NCBI GenBank assembly: GCA_902778935.1
Contig: CACYZT010000005.1
Coordinates: 85,932 to 145,979 of the forward strand
DNA from: an uncultured Bacteroidales bacterium
Lineage (GTDB): Bacteria > Bacteroidota > Bacteroidia > Bacteroidales > Paludibacteraceae
Direction: 5' to 3'
DNA length: 60,048 bases
The stretch's first letter is position 1, and each line of letters opens with the position of its first letter. Made by a program: the position numbers and the translations under genes. The notes below the pieces were generated by a model, which worked only from the letters and a program-made list of their open reading frames with translations, searched no databases and was not told where the DNA came from. This document shows positions 9,104 to 18,052 of the stretch, piece by piece.

Positions 9104-9952
9104 ATGCTCAATATATCCATCGTCTTATATCATCCGAAATGGGAGCAGGAGGTGATGCCTCTTGTAGGGGAGTTGCTACGGGTGAAATGTTTGCGAAAGA
9201 TTTATCTGCTGGATAACAGCGAGAAAGACTGGTTGCGCGAACATGTGGATATGGAGAAATCGCCGGCTTCTCTGCCGCTAATGGACACGATTCCTTCGGT
9301 TTCATCGGGGAAAATCCGCTATATGGCGATGCCGGATAACCTCGGTTACGGACGGGCACATAACATCGCGCTGAGGGAGAGTGCCTATTACAAGACGGAC
9401 TTTCATCTGGTGATGAACAGCGACATCCGCGTCAAGGCGGAGGATATCGATGCCATGTGCGATTTCATGCTGCTCAACCCGCAGGTAGGCCAACTGATGC
9501 CGAGAGTGGTCAATCCCGACGGCACGCAGCAGTATCTGGCTAAACGGCTTCCTTCTCCGATGGATGTGTTCGGTCGGCGTTTCTTACCGAAATGGTTGAA
9601 TGCGCGACGTAACCGACGCTTTGAGTTACGCGACAAAGACCTTTCTCGGCCTATCAATGCGCCTTACCTGAGCGGCTGTTTCATGCTGCTGCGAACCAAG
9701 GCAGCCGTGGAAGCGGGACTGTTCGACGAGCACTATTTTATGTATCCGGAGGACATCGACCTGACGCGTACCATCCATCGCAATTATCTCACGCTCTATT
9801 ATCCGCAGTGGACCATTACGCATGCGCACGCACACGCTTCCTATAACAATAAGCACATGCTCCGGATTCATATCCAAAACATGTGCCGCTATTTCAACAA
9901 ATGGGGTTGGCTCTTCGACTCCGAGCGAAGGCGTTTCAACGCTCAGCTTTGA
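9104..9952 (+). CDS. WbbL-type family 2 glycosyltransferase (probable rhamnosyltransferase)
   Basis: A 282-aa enzyme. DNLGYGRAHNIAL, LVMNSDIRV and SGCFMLLRTKAAVEAGLFDE followed by FMYPEDIDL are the hallmarks of the dTDP-rhamnosyl transferase (WbbL) branch. Last gene of the polysaccharide operon; it converges on the exchanger gene 20 bp away, with only a weak GCTCA/TGAGC hairpin at the junction. Confidence 0.88.
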   Translation: MLNISIVLYHPKWEQEVMPLVGELLRVKCLRKIYLLDNSEKDWLREHVDMEKSPASLPLMDTIPSVSSGKIRYMAMPDNLGYGRAHNIALRESAYYKTDFHLVMNSDIRVKAEDIDAMCDFMLLNPQVGQLMPRVVNPDGTQQYLAKRLPSPMDVFGRRFLPKWLNARRNRRFELRDKDLSRPINAPYLSGCFMLLRTKAAVEAGLFDEHYFMYPEDIDLTRTIHRNYLTLYYPQWTITHAHAHASYNNKHMLRIHIQNMCRYFNKWGWLFDSERRRFNAQL

Positions 9953-9971
9953 GCACTCAGCGCACTTTTGC

Positions 9972-10958
9972 CTATACCGACATCAGCCGATAGGTCAAAT
10001 ACCCTCCGTACATCAATACCAGCAATGCGCCTGCCCAGCGATTGAGTTCGTGCTTTGCGTTGGTCAGTAAGGCTACCTGAACGACTATACTGCCGATAGC
10101 CGCCATCCATGCATCCAGTTCGATACCATCGTATGCCGGCAACGGATGAATAACCGCACTTGTGCCCAGCACGAAGAAGACATTGAATATATTGCTGCCG
10201 AATACATTTCCGATAGCGATGTCGGCTTTATGCTTGAATGCAGCGATGATAGAGGTTGCCAATTCCGGCAATGAAGTACCCAGCGCCACGATGGTCAGAC
10301 CAATGATTGCTTCACTCACGCCCATCCGCGTAGCGATATCTACGGCACTCTCCACTATCAGCTCTCCTCCTACGGCAAGGCCTATCAGACCTACCACGAT
10401 GAGCACGATTGCCTTACCGACAGCCATCGGCTTGACGCTCTCTTCCGTCTCATCCGGATGCTCTTTGGCATGAACGAACGTGAAGTAGAGAAAGAAAATG
10501 AAGATGGCTAACAGGATGAGTCCGCCTATCCGACCGACGCCTTTACCCGATTCGCCAATGGGTAAATTGACCGCCACTAATACGAATACGATGACGCCGG
10601 CTATGACCGACAGCGGGATATCGAAGTCACGGCTGTGTTTCTGCGAAGCCAAGGGATAGACAAGCGCGGTGAGACCGAGGATGACAAAAGTATTGATGAT
10701 ATTCGAGCCCAGGATGTTTGTGAGCGCTAACTCGGTGGAACCATGCGCCACGGATACCATATTCACCACAAACTCCGGCATGGAAGTACCGAACGCCACC
10801 ACGGTTAGACCGATAACCAAATCGCTAATACCAAAGCGTTTGGCGATAGCCGAAGCACCGTCCACCAGCCAGTCTGCGCCCTTAACCAAGGCGATGAAAC
10901 CGATGATGATGAACACGATGCCCACCCACAAGCCGTAGGATAATAATGATTCTATCAT
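9972..10958 (-). CDS. Calcium/sodium antiporter (YrbG family, CaCA superfamily)
   Basis: A 328-aa inner-membrane exchanger with about ten helices in two inverted halves. The two alpha-repeat signatures are AFGTSMPEFVVN (about 57) and ALGTSLPELATS (about 215), each bearing the ion-coordinating acidic residue; GSNIINTF and GSNIFNVFF follow them. Between the halves is a hydrophilic loop (HAKEHPDETEES). It starts 12 bp after the ychF stop and is likely cotranscribed with it. Confidence 0.92.
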   Translation of the reverse strand: MIESLLSYGLWVGIVFIIIGFIALVKGADWLVDGASAIAKRFGISDLVIGLTVVAFGTSMPEFVVNMVSVAHGSTELALTNILGSNIINTFVILGLTALVYPLASQKHSRDFDIPLSVIAGVIVFVLVAVNLPIGESGKGVGRIGGLILLAIFIFFLYFTFVHAKEHPDETEESVKPMAVGKAIVLIVVGLIGLAVGGELIVESAVDIATRMGVSEAIIGLTIVALGTSLPELATSIIAAFKHKADIAIGNVFGSNIFNVFFVLGTSAVIHPLPAYDGIELDAWMAAIGSIVVQVALLTNAKHELNRWAGALLVLMYGGYLTYRLMSV

Positions 10959-10970
10959 TATGTTAAATGG

Positions 10971-12077
10971 TTACACGTTGAATAAGAAATGCATAATATC
11001 TCCGTCCTGAACGACATAGTCCTTTCCTTCGATACCCAATTTGCCGGCAGCACGGCATTGTGCTTCGCCTCCAAACTCGATGAAATCGGCGTATTTGATT
11101 ACTTCTGCACGGATGAAGCCTCTCTCGAAATCGGTATGGATGACTCCGGCGCATTGCGGTGCTTTCATACCTTCACGGAAGGTCCAAGCGCGCACTTCAT
11201 CGCTTCCTGCGGTGAGGAAGGTACGCAGTTTGAGCAGCGCGTACGCGGCTTTGATAAGTCGGTTGACGCCGCTCTCTTTCAGTCCTATCTCTTCGAGGAA
11301 CATCTGTCGTTCTTCGTAGGTCTCCAGTTCCGCTATCTCGCTCTCCGTCTTGGCTGCCAGCACCAGCACCTGTGCATCTTCGTCCTTGACTGCCTGACGC
11401 ACCTGCTCCACATATTCATTTCCGCTTACCGCAGCCGCCTCATCGACGTTGCAAACGTACATAACGGGTTTGTTGGTCAGCAGAAAGAGCTCTTTAGCCG
11501 CAGCCTCCTGCTCTTTGTTCTCCAGCTCCACCGTGCGTGCGTTCTTGCCCTGCGAGAGCGCCTCGCGGTATTTGACGAGCACTTCCAGTTGCAGCTTGGC
11601 GAACTTGTCTCCTCCGGCTTTGGCTGCTTTCTCGCATTTCTGGATGCGGCTCTCGACGGTCTCCAAGTCTTTGAGTTGCAGCTCGGCGTCAATGATCTCT
11701 TTGTCCCGCACGGGATTCACGCTTCCGTCCACATGCACGACGTTTTCGTCGTCGAAGCAGCGCAGCACATGGATGATAGCGTCCGTCTCGCGGATGTTAG
11801 CGAGGAACTTGTTTCCCAGTCCTTCGCCCTTGCTGGCACCCTTGACCAGACCGGCTATATCGACGATCTCCACGGTGGTAGGAATCACGCCGCGTTCGGG
11901 GTGACATATCTCTCCGAGTTTGATAAGCCTCTCGTCCGGCACGGTGATGACACCCACATTCGGCTCTACGGTGCAGAAAGGAAAATTGGCGCTCTGCGCT
12001 TTTGCATTGCTCAAACAATTAAAGAGGGTACTCTTGCCCACATTCGGCAAACCCACTATTCCACATTGTAAACTCAT
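10971..12077 (-). CDS. ychF: Ribosome-associated ATPase YchF/OLA1
   Basis: A 368-aa OBG-family P-loop NTPase that binds ATP rather than GTP. Visible are the G1 loop GLPNVGKSTLFN, G3 DIAGLVKGASKGEGLGN, the coiled-coil insert (about 130-210) and the C-terminal TGS domain (about 280-368). The G4 position has the altered NVDEAA-type sequence that explains ATP preference. It has its own promoter. The reverse strand stays open for most of the gene, which is a codon-bias artefact. Confidence 0.96.
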   Translation of the reverse strand: MSLQCGIVGLPNVGKSTLFNCLSNAKAQSANFPFCTVEPNVGVITVPDERLIKLGEICHPERGVIPTTVEIVDIAGLVKGASKGEGLGNKFLANIRETDAIIHVLRCFDDENVVHVDGSVNPVRDKEIIDAELQLKDLETVESRIQKCEKAAKAGGDKFAKLQLEVLVKYREALSQGKNARTVELENKEQEAAAKELFLLTNKPVMYVCNVDEAAAVSGNEYVEQVRQAVKDEDAQVLVLAAKTESEIAELETYEERQMFLEEIGLKESGVNRLIKAAYALLKLRTFLTAGSDEVRAWTFREGMKAPQCAGVIHTDFERGFIRAEVIKYADFIEFGGEAQCRAAGKLGIEGKDYVVQDGDIMHFLFNV

Positions 12078-12126
12078 TTACGATTTGACGATTTTGATTT
12101 ATAATTAACGATTTCAAAATTTCATG

Positions 12127-12157
12127 CAAAGGTACTACAAATTTTGCAAATGTGCAA
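12127..12157 (-). promoter_or_regulatory. ychF promoter
   Basis: On the minus strand, -7 box TACCTTTG (12127-12134) and the variant palindrome TTGCACATTTGCAA (12144-12157) at the usual 16.5-nt centre-to-box spacing. Confidence 0.75.
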
Positions 12158-12476
12158 AAAAAAACGGCACTTACTCCATTTTTTCTCAACTTTGCGTAAA
12201 ATTTTGCTAAAAAAACGCAAGCATGATTCTTAAAATTTATACAAGTCACCACCGCAAAGTATGTACCCTGAATTGTCCCCGTCAATCGGGGAAACTGGCC
12301 TCCGCCGGAAGGGGTAAGACATTATTCGGAGTACATGCTAAAATGGCATAAAAAGAACAAGGTGGCGCCTCGCCGCCAAATACTCTCTATGCCGGATTAT
12401 TACGTCCGTTAGTCCCTTTGCCTTTACAAAAAATCTACTCTCACTGGAGGGAAAACCTATAAATAAACATTTGCTC

Positions 12477-12530
12477 TGAGAATTGTGAGAATTCTCAGAT
12501 TTCTCACTTTTCTCACTTTTCTCACTGCAA
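12477..12530. repeat. Degenerate 9-nt tandem array (6 units)
   Basis: Units read TGAGAATTG, TGAGAATTC, TCAGATTTC, TCACTTTTC, TCACTTTTC, TCACTGCAA. The middle contains three perfect copies of TTTCTCACT. Intergenic, no coding potential. Confidence 0.7.
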
Positions 12531-12643
12531 ATATTCATTATTCATTCATCAAATCGTTAGTGGTTCTTATATTTAGTCATCCGTTAAGCATTACCGATAG
12601 TAAGTAAGGGGTAAGTAAGAAGAAAGCCAACAGCCAAAGCAAG

Positions 12644-12680
12644 AAAAAGCGCACAAAAAATGCGCTTTTTCTGTTTTTTC
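12644..12680. terminator. Terminator hairpin abutting the uxaB promoter
   Basis: AAAAAGCGCA and TGCGCTTTTT pair around CAAAAAA, followed by CTGTTTTTTC. It works as a rho-independent terminator rightwards, and the A/T flanks allow leftward use too. It ends exactly where the uxaB promoter begins, and no gene upstream needs it. Confidence 0.75.
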
Positions 12681-12711
12681 TTGCATATATGCAAAAAAAG
12701 TTGTAACTTTG
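12681..12711 (+). promoter_or_regulatory. uxaB operon promoter
   Basis: TTGCATATATGCAA (12681-12694) and -7 box TAACTTTG (12704-12711), expected start near 12718, 44 nt before the ATG. Confidence 0.82.
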
Positions 12712-12761
12712 CAGCGGAAAACATCGACTAATCAAAATATATTCATTTAATACTTAAAACT

Positions 12762-14297
12762 ATGGCAAAAAAAGCATTGAACAAGTGGACCGCTCCGAAG
12801 AGCGTGGCTCCCGAGAAGATCATTCAGTTTGGTGAAGGTAACTTCCTCCGCGCTTTCGTGGACTGGATTGTGTGGAACATGAATGCAAAGACCAATTTCA
12901 ACGGTTCCGTAGCCGTCGTACAGCCGATTGAGAAAGGTATGGTAGAGTGGCTCAACGGTCAGGACTGTCTCTATCACGTGAACCTCCAGGGACGTCTGGA
13001 CGGCAAGGCAGTCAACAGTCTGGAGCGTATCGACGTCATCAGCCGCGCGCTGAACCCCTACACCCAGAACTGGGCATTCATGGCGCTCGCAGAGCAGCCG
13101 GAAATCCGTTTCGTCATCTCCAACACGACCGAGGCAGGTATCACTTTCGATGACAGCTGCAAGTTCACCGACGCTCCGGCTTCTTCCTATCCGGGCAAAC
13201 TCGTGCAACTGCTCTTCCGCCGCTACAAGACTTTCAACGGCGATCCGACCAAGGGTCTTATTTTCATGCCGTGCGAGCTCATCTTCCTCAATGGACACCA
13301 CCTCAAAGACTGCATCCGTAAGTACATTGAGCTCTGGAAAGATGATTTCGGCGCTGACTACAAGGGATTCAAAGACTGGTTTGAGAAATACAACTACGTC
13401 TGCGCTACCCTCGTTGACCGTATCGTTCCGGGTTTCCCGCGCAAGGACATCGCCGAGATCCAGGAGAAAGTGGGTTACAACGACAACCTCGTTGTGCAGG
13501 CTGAGATTTTCCACCTCTGGGTAATCGAGAAACCGGAGAACATGTCTATCGCTGAACTGGAAGCTGAGTTTCCTGCTAACAAAGCCGGTCTGAACGTCCT
13601 CATCGCTGAGAGCGAGAAACCGTACCACGAGCGCAAAGTGACGCTTCTCAACGGCCCGCACACCGTGCTCTCTCCGGTAACGTACCTCTCCGGCGTCAAC
13701 ATCGTTCGCGATGCTTGCAACCACGAGGTACTGGGCAAGTACATCCATAAAGTGATGTTCGACGAGTTGCTCGAGACACTCAACCTGCCGAAGGAAGAGC
13801 TGAAGGCATACGGCGAATCCGTATTGGAGCGCTTCAACAACCCCTACGTAGATCACCAGGTAACCTCCATCATGCTCAACTCGTTCCCGAAATTCGAGAC
13901 ACGCGACCTGCCGGGTCTGAAGATTTATCTGGAGCGCAAGGGCGAACTGCCGAAAGGACTCGTTCTCGGTCTGGCTGCTATCATCGAGTACTACAAGGGT
14001 GGCGTTCGCGAGGACGGCGCACCGATACAACCGAACGATGCACAGGAGATCATGGACCTGCTCAAAGACCTCTGGGCTACCGGCGATACCCGCAAAGTGG
14101 CAGAAGGCGTACTCGGCGCAACCGATATCATCTGGAAAGAGTCCAAAGAGGACCTCAACAAGATTCCGGGTCTCACCGACCTCGTTGAACTCTACCTCAA
14201 CTCTATCGAGACAATCGGCATGCTCCCAACGGTACAAGCCATGCTCGCTGTAGATAAGGTGGATGACGTCATTGCTAAAATTAAAAGTCTCTTCTAA
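12762..14297 (+). CDS. uxaB: Tagaturonate reductase (altronate oxidoreductase)
   Basis: A 511-aa member of the mannitol/hexuronate dehydrogenase family that reduces tagaturonate to altronate with NADH, in galacturonate breakdown. IIQFGEGNFLRAFVDW is the N-terminal nucleotide-binding motif; VISNTTEAGI, the FMPCELIFLNGHHLKDCI region and KVTLLNGPHTVLSPVTYL (about 285-305, catalytic Lys/His area) are family landmarks. First gene of a run of six with overlaps or tiny gaps; the next gene encodes the following pathway step. Strongly biased codons leave the opposite strand open across the whole gene. Confidence 0.95.
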   Translation: MAKKALNKWTAPKSVAPEKIIQFGEGNFLRAFVDWIVWNMNAKTNFNGSVAVVQPIEKGMVEWLNGQDCLYHVNLQGRLDGKAVNSLERIDVISRALNPYTQNWAFMALAEQPEIRFVISNTTEAGITFDDSCKFTDAPASSYPGKLVQLLFRRYKTFNGDPTKGLIFMPCELIFLNGHHLKDCIRKYIELWKDDFGADYKGFKDWFEKYNYVCATLVDRIVPGFPRKDIAEIQEKVGYNDNLVVQAEIFHLWVIEKPENMSIAELEAEFPANKAGLNVLIAESEKPYHERKVTLLNGPHTVLSPVTYLSGVNIVRDACNHEVLGKYIHKVMFDELLETLNLPKEELKAYGESVLERFNNPYVDHQVTSIMLNSFPKFETRDLPGLKIYLERKGELPKGLVLGLAAIIEYYKGGVREDGAPIQPNDAQEIMDLLKDLWATGDTRKVAEGVLGATDIIWKESKEDLNKIPGLTDLVELYLNSIETIGMLPTVQAMLAVDKVDDVIAKIKSLF

Positions 14298-14300
14298 TTT

Positions 14301-15782
14301 ATGACAAATATCCTGAAAATCAACCCTGCCGATAATGTGGTGGTAGCTATCCAACCGCAGTCGGCAGGCGCGGTTATTGAGGTGGACGGCAAGCAAATCA
14401 CCGTACTGGAGGATGTGCCCGCCGGACATAAAATAGCCCTCAAAGACTTGGCACAGGGCGAAAACGTAATCAAATACGGATTCCCTATCGGCCATGCCAA
14501 AGAAGCAAAGAAAGCAGGTTCGTGGATGAATGAGAATAACATCAAAACGAATCTCGCCGGACTGCTCGAGTATGAGTATCATCCGAAAGACGTTGTGCTC
14601 AATATCCCCGATGAAAACAGAACTTTTATGGGGTATCGCCGCAAAGACGGACAGGTTGGAATACGTAACGAAGTATGGATTATCCCTACCGTCGGTTGCG
14701 TGAACGGTATCATCCAGAAATGCGCAGAACGCCTCCGTCAGGAGACCGGCGCAGACAATATCTTCGCCTTCACCCATAACTACGGCTGCTCCCAGTTGGG
14801 CGATGACCATGAGAATACGAAAAAAATACTGCGGGATATGATTCATCATCCCAATGCAGGCGCTATCCTCGTGGTTAGCCTCGGTTGCGAGAACAACCAG
14901 CCCGATGTCTTCAGAGAGTTCTGCGGAGAGATTGATGAAGACCGCGTGAAATTCGTTACCACGCAGAAAATCCAAGGCGATGAGGTCGAGTACTGCATGC
15001 CTATCCTGCGTGACCTATATACGAAAACGCAACGCGACAAACGCGTGGCAGTGCCCTTGAGCGAACTGCGCGTTGGGCTCAAATGCGGCGGCTCCGACGG
15101 CTTCAGCGGTATTACAGCAAACCCGCTCCTCGGTATGCTCTCCGACTGGCTCGTAGCGCAAGGCGGTACGACCGTACTGACCGAAGTGCCGGAGATGTTC
15201 GGAGCGGAGACAATCCTCATGGACCGTTGCGCTAACAGAGAGCTCTTCGACCAAACGGTACACCTTATCAATGACTTCAAGGATTATTTCCTCAGCCATG
15301 GCGAACCGGTGGGCGAGAACCCGAGTCCGGGCAACAAAGCCGGTGGTATCTCCACGCTCGAAGACAAAGCGCTCGGTTGTACGCAGAAATGTGGTAAGTC
15401 GCTCGTTCGCGGCGTGATGCCCTACGGCGAACGCTTGCAAGTGAAAGGACTCAACCTGCTCTCTGCTCCCGGTAACGACCTCGTAGCCTCTACAGCGCTC
15501 GCTTCCTGCGGATGTCACATGGTGCTCTTCACTACCGGTCGTGGCACACCATTCGGAACATACGTGCCGACTATGAAGATTTCCACCAATTCAACGCTGT
15601 ATAAGAACAAACCGAACTGGATTGATTTCAACGCCGGCGTCATCGCAGAAGGCGAACCGATGGAGCAGGTAGCCAAACGCTTTGCGGACTTCGTCATCGA
15701 CATTGCCAACGGCACCAAGACCAACAACGAAAAGAACGGATACCACGAGATAGCCATCTTTAAGAACGGTGTTACTCTCTAA
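14301..15782 (+). CDS. uxaA: Altronate dehydratase
   Basis: A 493-aa iron-dependent dehydratase converting altronate to 2-keto-3-deoxygluconate. The N-terminal SAF-like domain (about 1-95, with EDVPAGHKIAL) is followed by the long catalytic domain: GYRRKDGQVGIRNEV, PTVGCVN, HNYGCSQLGDD, LKCGGSDGFSGI and FTTGRGTPFG. Three bases separate it from uxaB, and its 3' end overlaps comF by 14 bp. No uxaC or kdgK/kdgA is in the window, so the rest of the pathway is elsewhere. Confidence 0.96.
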   Translation: MTNILKINPADNVVVAIQPQSAGAVIEVDGKQITVLEDVPAGHKIALKDLAQGENVIKYGFPIGHAKEAKKAGSWMNENNIKTNLAGLLEYEYHPKDVVLNIPDENRTFMGYRRKDGQVGIRNEVWIIPTVGCVNGIIQKCAERLRQETGADNIFAFTHNYGCSQLGDDHENTKKILRDMIHHPNAGAILVVSLGCENNQPDVFREFCGEIDEDRVKFVTTQKIQGDEVEYCMPILRDLYTKTQRDKRVAVPLSELRVGLKCGGSDGFSGITANPLLGMLSDWLVAQGGTTVLTEVPEMFGAETILMDRCANRELFDQTVHLINDFKDYFLSHGEPVGENPSPGNKAGGISTLEDKALGCTQKCGKSLVRGVMPYGERLQVKGLNLLSAPGNDLVASTALASCGCHMVLFTTGRGTPFGTYVPTMKISTNSTLYKNKPNWIDFNAGVIAEGEPMEQVAKRFADFVIDIANGTKTNNEKNGYHEIAIFKNGVTL

Positions 15783-16449
15783 TCTGCTCGACCTCTTCTT
15801 CCCTCGCACGTGCCCCATGTGCGGGGGATATGTTGGTAAAAAGGCAGGTCTATGCGATACGTGCCTGACAACCCTGCCAAGAACCGAACAGGCTGTACTC
15901 CGCGAAAACATGACGGAAACAGCACTGGCGGATGTGAAGCATCTGGATCGGGCTGCCGCATTCTTGTTCTTTGAGAAAGACCACCCCATACAGGGACTGG
16001 TACATCGGATGAAATACGCGGACCAACCGATGATAGCCTACCAACTCGGACGACAGGCAGCGATGGAGTTCCAATATGCGGATTTCTTCGATTCCATCGA
16101 TGTTATTGTGCCTATGCCGCTGCATAAGAACCGCCTACGCGAACGGGGGTACAATCAGTCGGAATACATCGCACGGGGAATAAGCGATGTGACCAACATA
16201 CCGGTGGACACCACCCATGTGGAGCGTATCAAGGATACACCCAAACAAGCACTGCAGGAGGGCAAAGCGCGGCAAGAGAATGTAGCAGGCGCCTTTGCGG
16301 TCAACCATCCGGAACAGATGTATCACATGCATATATTGGTAGTCGATGATTTAATCACTACCGGCGAAACGATGAAAGCTTGCCTGCATGCCATGCAGAC
16401 AATCAGAGGAGCAACATTTAGCGTCTTTGCACTATGCAAAGCAAGATAA
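15769..16449 (+). CDS. ComF-family amidophosphoribosyltransferase-like protein
   Basis: A 226-aa protein starting at a GTG within the end of uxaA. A CxxC...CxxC zinc-ribbon (CPMCGGY, CDTCL) opens it, then FFEKDHPIQGLVHRMKYA, VPMPLHKNRLRERGYNQ and the type I PRTase loop VVDDLITTGETM. ComF homologues are needed for DNA uptake in Gram-positives and Haemophilus; in Bacteroidetes the function is inferred only. No ATG upstream in frame makes the GTG the best start. Confidence 0.88.
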   Translation: MLLSNLLDLFFPRTCPMCGGYVGKKAGLCDTCLTTLPRTEQAVLRENMTETALADVKHLDRAAAFLFFEKDHPIQGLVHRMKYADQPMIAYQLGRQAAMEFQYADFFDSIDVIVPMPLHKNRLRERGYNQSEYIARGISDVTNIPVDTTHVERIKDTPKQALQEGKARQENVAGAFAVNHPEQMYHMHILVVDDLITTGETMKACLHAMQTIRGATFSVFALCKAR

Positions 16450-16450
16450 C

Positions 16451-18052
16451 ATGACAAAAAAATACGATTATTTGATTATTGGCGGCGGAGTAGCCGGACT
16501 GAGTTTTGCGCTCAAAGTAGCCCGTTCCGGTAAGTACCGCATCGCGTTGTGCTGCAAGACGACGCTCGAAGAAGCCAACACCGCTAAAGCACAAGGCGGT
16601 ATCGCATCGGTAACCAATCTAATGGTCGATGATTTCGAGAAACATATCCACGATACCATGGTGGCGGGTGACTGGCTCAGTGACCCTTCGGCGGTAGAGC
16701 AGGTGGTGAAAAATGCACCGAGGGCCATCGAAGAACTCGTCAACTGGGGCGTGAACTTCGATAAGAAAGACGATGGATCATTTGACCTCCATCGCGAAGG
16801 AGGCCACTCAGAGTTCCGTATTCTCCATCATGCCGATGACACCGGAGCAGAGATACAACGAGGACTGATGACCGCCGTAAGGGACAATGAGTTCATCGAT
16901 GTGCTGGAGAACCATTTCGCAGTAGAGATTATAACGCAGCACCATCTGGGCGTTCGTGTAACACGCCGTACACCGGATATCGAGTGCTACGGAGCCTATA
17001 TCCTCAATCCCGAAACACAGAAGATAGATACCTATCTCAGCCGTGTCACCCTCATGGCTACGGGCGGTACCGGCGCAGTCTATGCCACTACCACCAATCC
17101 CGAGATAGCTACCGGCGACGGTATCGCCATGGTCTATCGCGCTAAAGGATTGGTCAAAGATATGGAGTTCGTCCAGTTCCATCCTACGAGCCTCTTCAAT
17201 CCCAAAGAGACCCATCCCGCCTACCTCATCACCGAAGCTATGCGCGGTTACGGAGGTATCCTTCGACTGCCTAACGGCGAAGAGTTTATGCAGAAATACG
17301 ACCCGCGTCTCTCCCTCGCTCCGCGAGACATCGTAGCACGAGCCATCGATAATGAGATGAAGATTCATGCCATCGACCATGTCTGCCTCGATGTGACGCA
17401 CAAAGACCCCGAAGAAACCAAGCATCATTTCCCCAATATCTACGCCAAGTGCCTGAGCATCGGTATCGATATCACAAAGCAGTATATCCCCGTCGCTCCC
17501 TGTGCCCACTATATGTGCGGAGGTATCAAGGTGGACTTGGACGGACAGTCGTCTATCCATCGTCTCTATGCTGTCGGGGAATGCTCATGCACCGGTCTTC
17601 ACGGAGGAAACCGTCTGGCTTCGAACTCTCTCATCGAGGCGGTTGTCTATGCGGACGCCGCAGCCAAACATAGCCTTAGCATGATAGAAAACTACGATTT
17701 CAACGACCAAATTCCTGAGTGGAACGACGAAGGAACGCTGAGCAACGAAGAGCGAGTACTCATCGCGCAGGATGTCAAAGAAGTTGGACAAATCATGTCT
17801 ACTTACGTCGGTATCGTGCGTTCGGACTTGCGTCTGCGCCGCGCATGGGAGCGTCTGGACCTCCTCTACGAAGAGACCGAAGACTTGTTCAAACGCGTGA
17901 AGGCGGATAAGGAGATTTGCGAACTGCGCAATATGATTAATGTCGGCTATCTGATTACCCGTCAGGCCATAGAACGTAAGGAGAGTCGTGGATTGCACTT
18001 CTCGATAGATTACCCGAGAAAAGAATCAGAGCACCCCAGAGAAGTATGGTAA
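16451..18052 (+). CDS. nadB: L-aspartate oxidase
   Basis: A 533-aa flavoprotein of the succinate dehydrogenase/fumarate reductase group; oxidises aspartate to iminoaspartate in de novo NAD synthesis. FAD site IIGGGVAGLSFAL; substrate region HREGGHSEFRILHHADDTG; MATGGTGAVY; APCAHYMCGGIKVD; GECSCTGLHGGNRLASNS. The C-terminal helical domain has RERKESRG-type residues (RQAIERKESRGLHF). The ATG at 16451 follows the comF stop directly; an earlier in-frame ATG lies inside comF. nadA and nadC are not in view. Confidence 0.96.
   Translation: MTKKYDYLIIGGGVAGLSFALKVARSGKYRIALCCKTTLEEANTAKAQGGIASVTNLMVDDFEKHIHDTMVAGDWLSDPSAVEQVVKNAPRAIEELVNWGVNFDKKDDGSFDLHREGGHSEFRILHHADDTGAEIQRGLMTAVRDNEFIDVLENHFAVEIITQHHLGVRVTRRTPDIECYGAYILNPETQKIDTYLSRVTLMATGGTGAVYATTTNPEIATGDGIAMVYRAKGLVKDMEFVQFHPTSLFNPKETHPAYLITEAMRGYGGILRLPNGEEFMQKYDPRLSLAPRDIVARAIDNEMKIHAIDHVCLDVTHKDPEETKHHFPNIYAKCLSIGIDITKQYIPVAPCAHYMCGGIKVDLDGQSSIHRLYAVGECSCTGLHGGNRLASNSLIEAVVYADAAAKHSLSMIENYDFNDQIPEWNDEGTLSNEERVLIAQDVKEVGQIMSTYVGIVRSDLRLRRAWERLDLLYEETEDLFKRVKADKEICELRNMINVGYLITRQAIERKESRGLHFSIDYPRKESEHPREVW

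Larger units (their letters stand above)
12078..12760. other. 683-bp intergenic region between ychF and uxaB
   Basis: Holds the ychF promoter, a 9-nt tandem array, a terminator-like hairpin and the uxaB promoter. Between about 12160 and 12470 I see only short frames, including a 26-codon frame at 12334 that resembles nothing known, and a CCCCG/CGGGG inverted repeat near 12275-12295. No gene can be supported. Confidence 0.6.

Noticed and set aside
10989-12071. A 360-codon plus-strand frame opposite ychF.
   Set aside because: Antisense shadow of a highly expressed conserved gene; no promoter and no recognisable protein.
12747-14975. A 742-codon open frame on the minus strand opposite uxaB and uxaA.
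   Set aside because: It mirrors the strongly biased codons of two certain genes, starts inside uxaA, and its translation shows no family motif.
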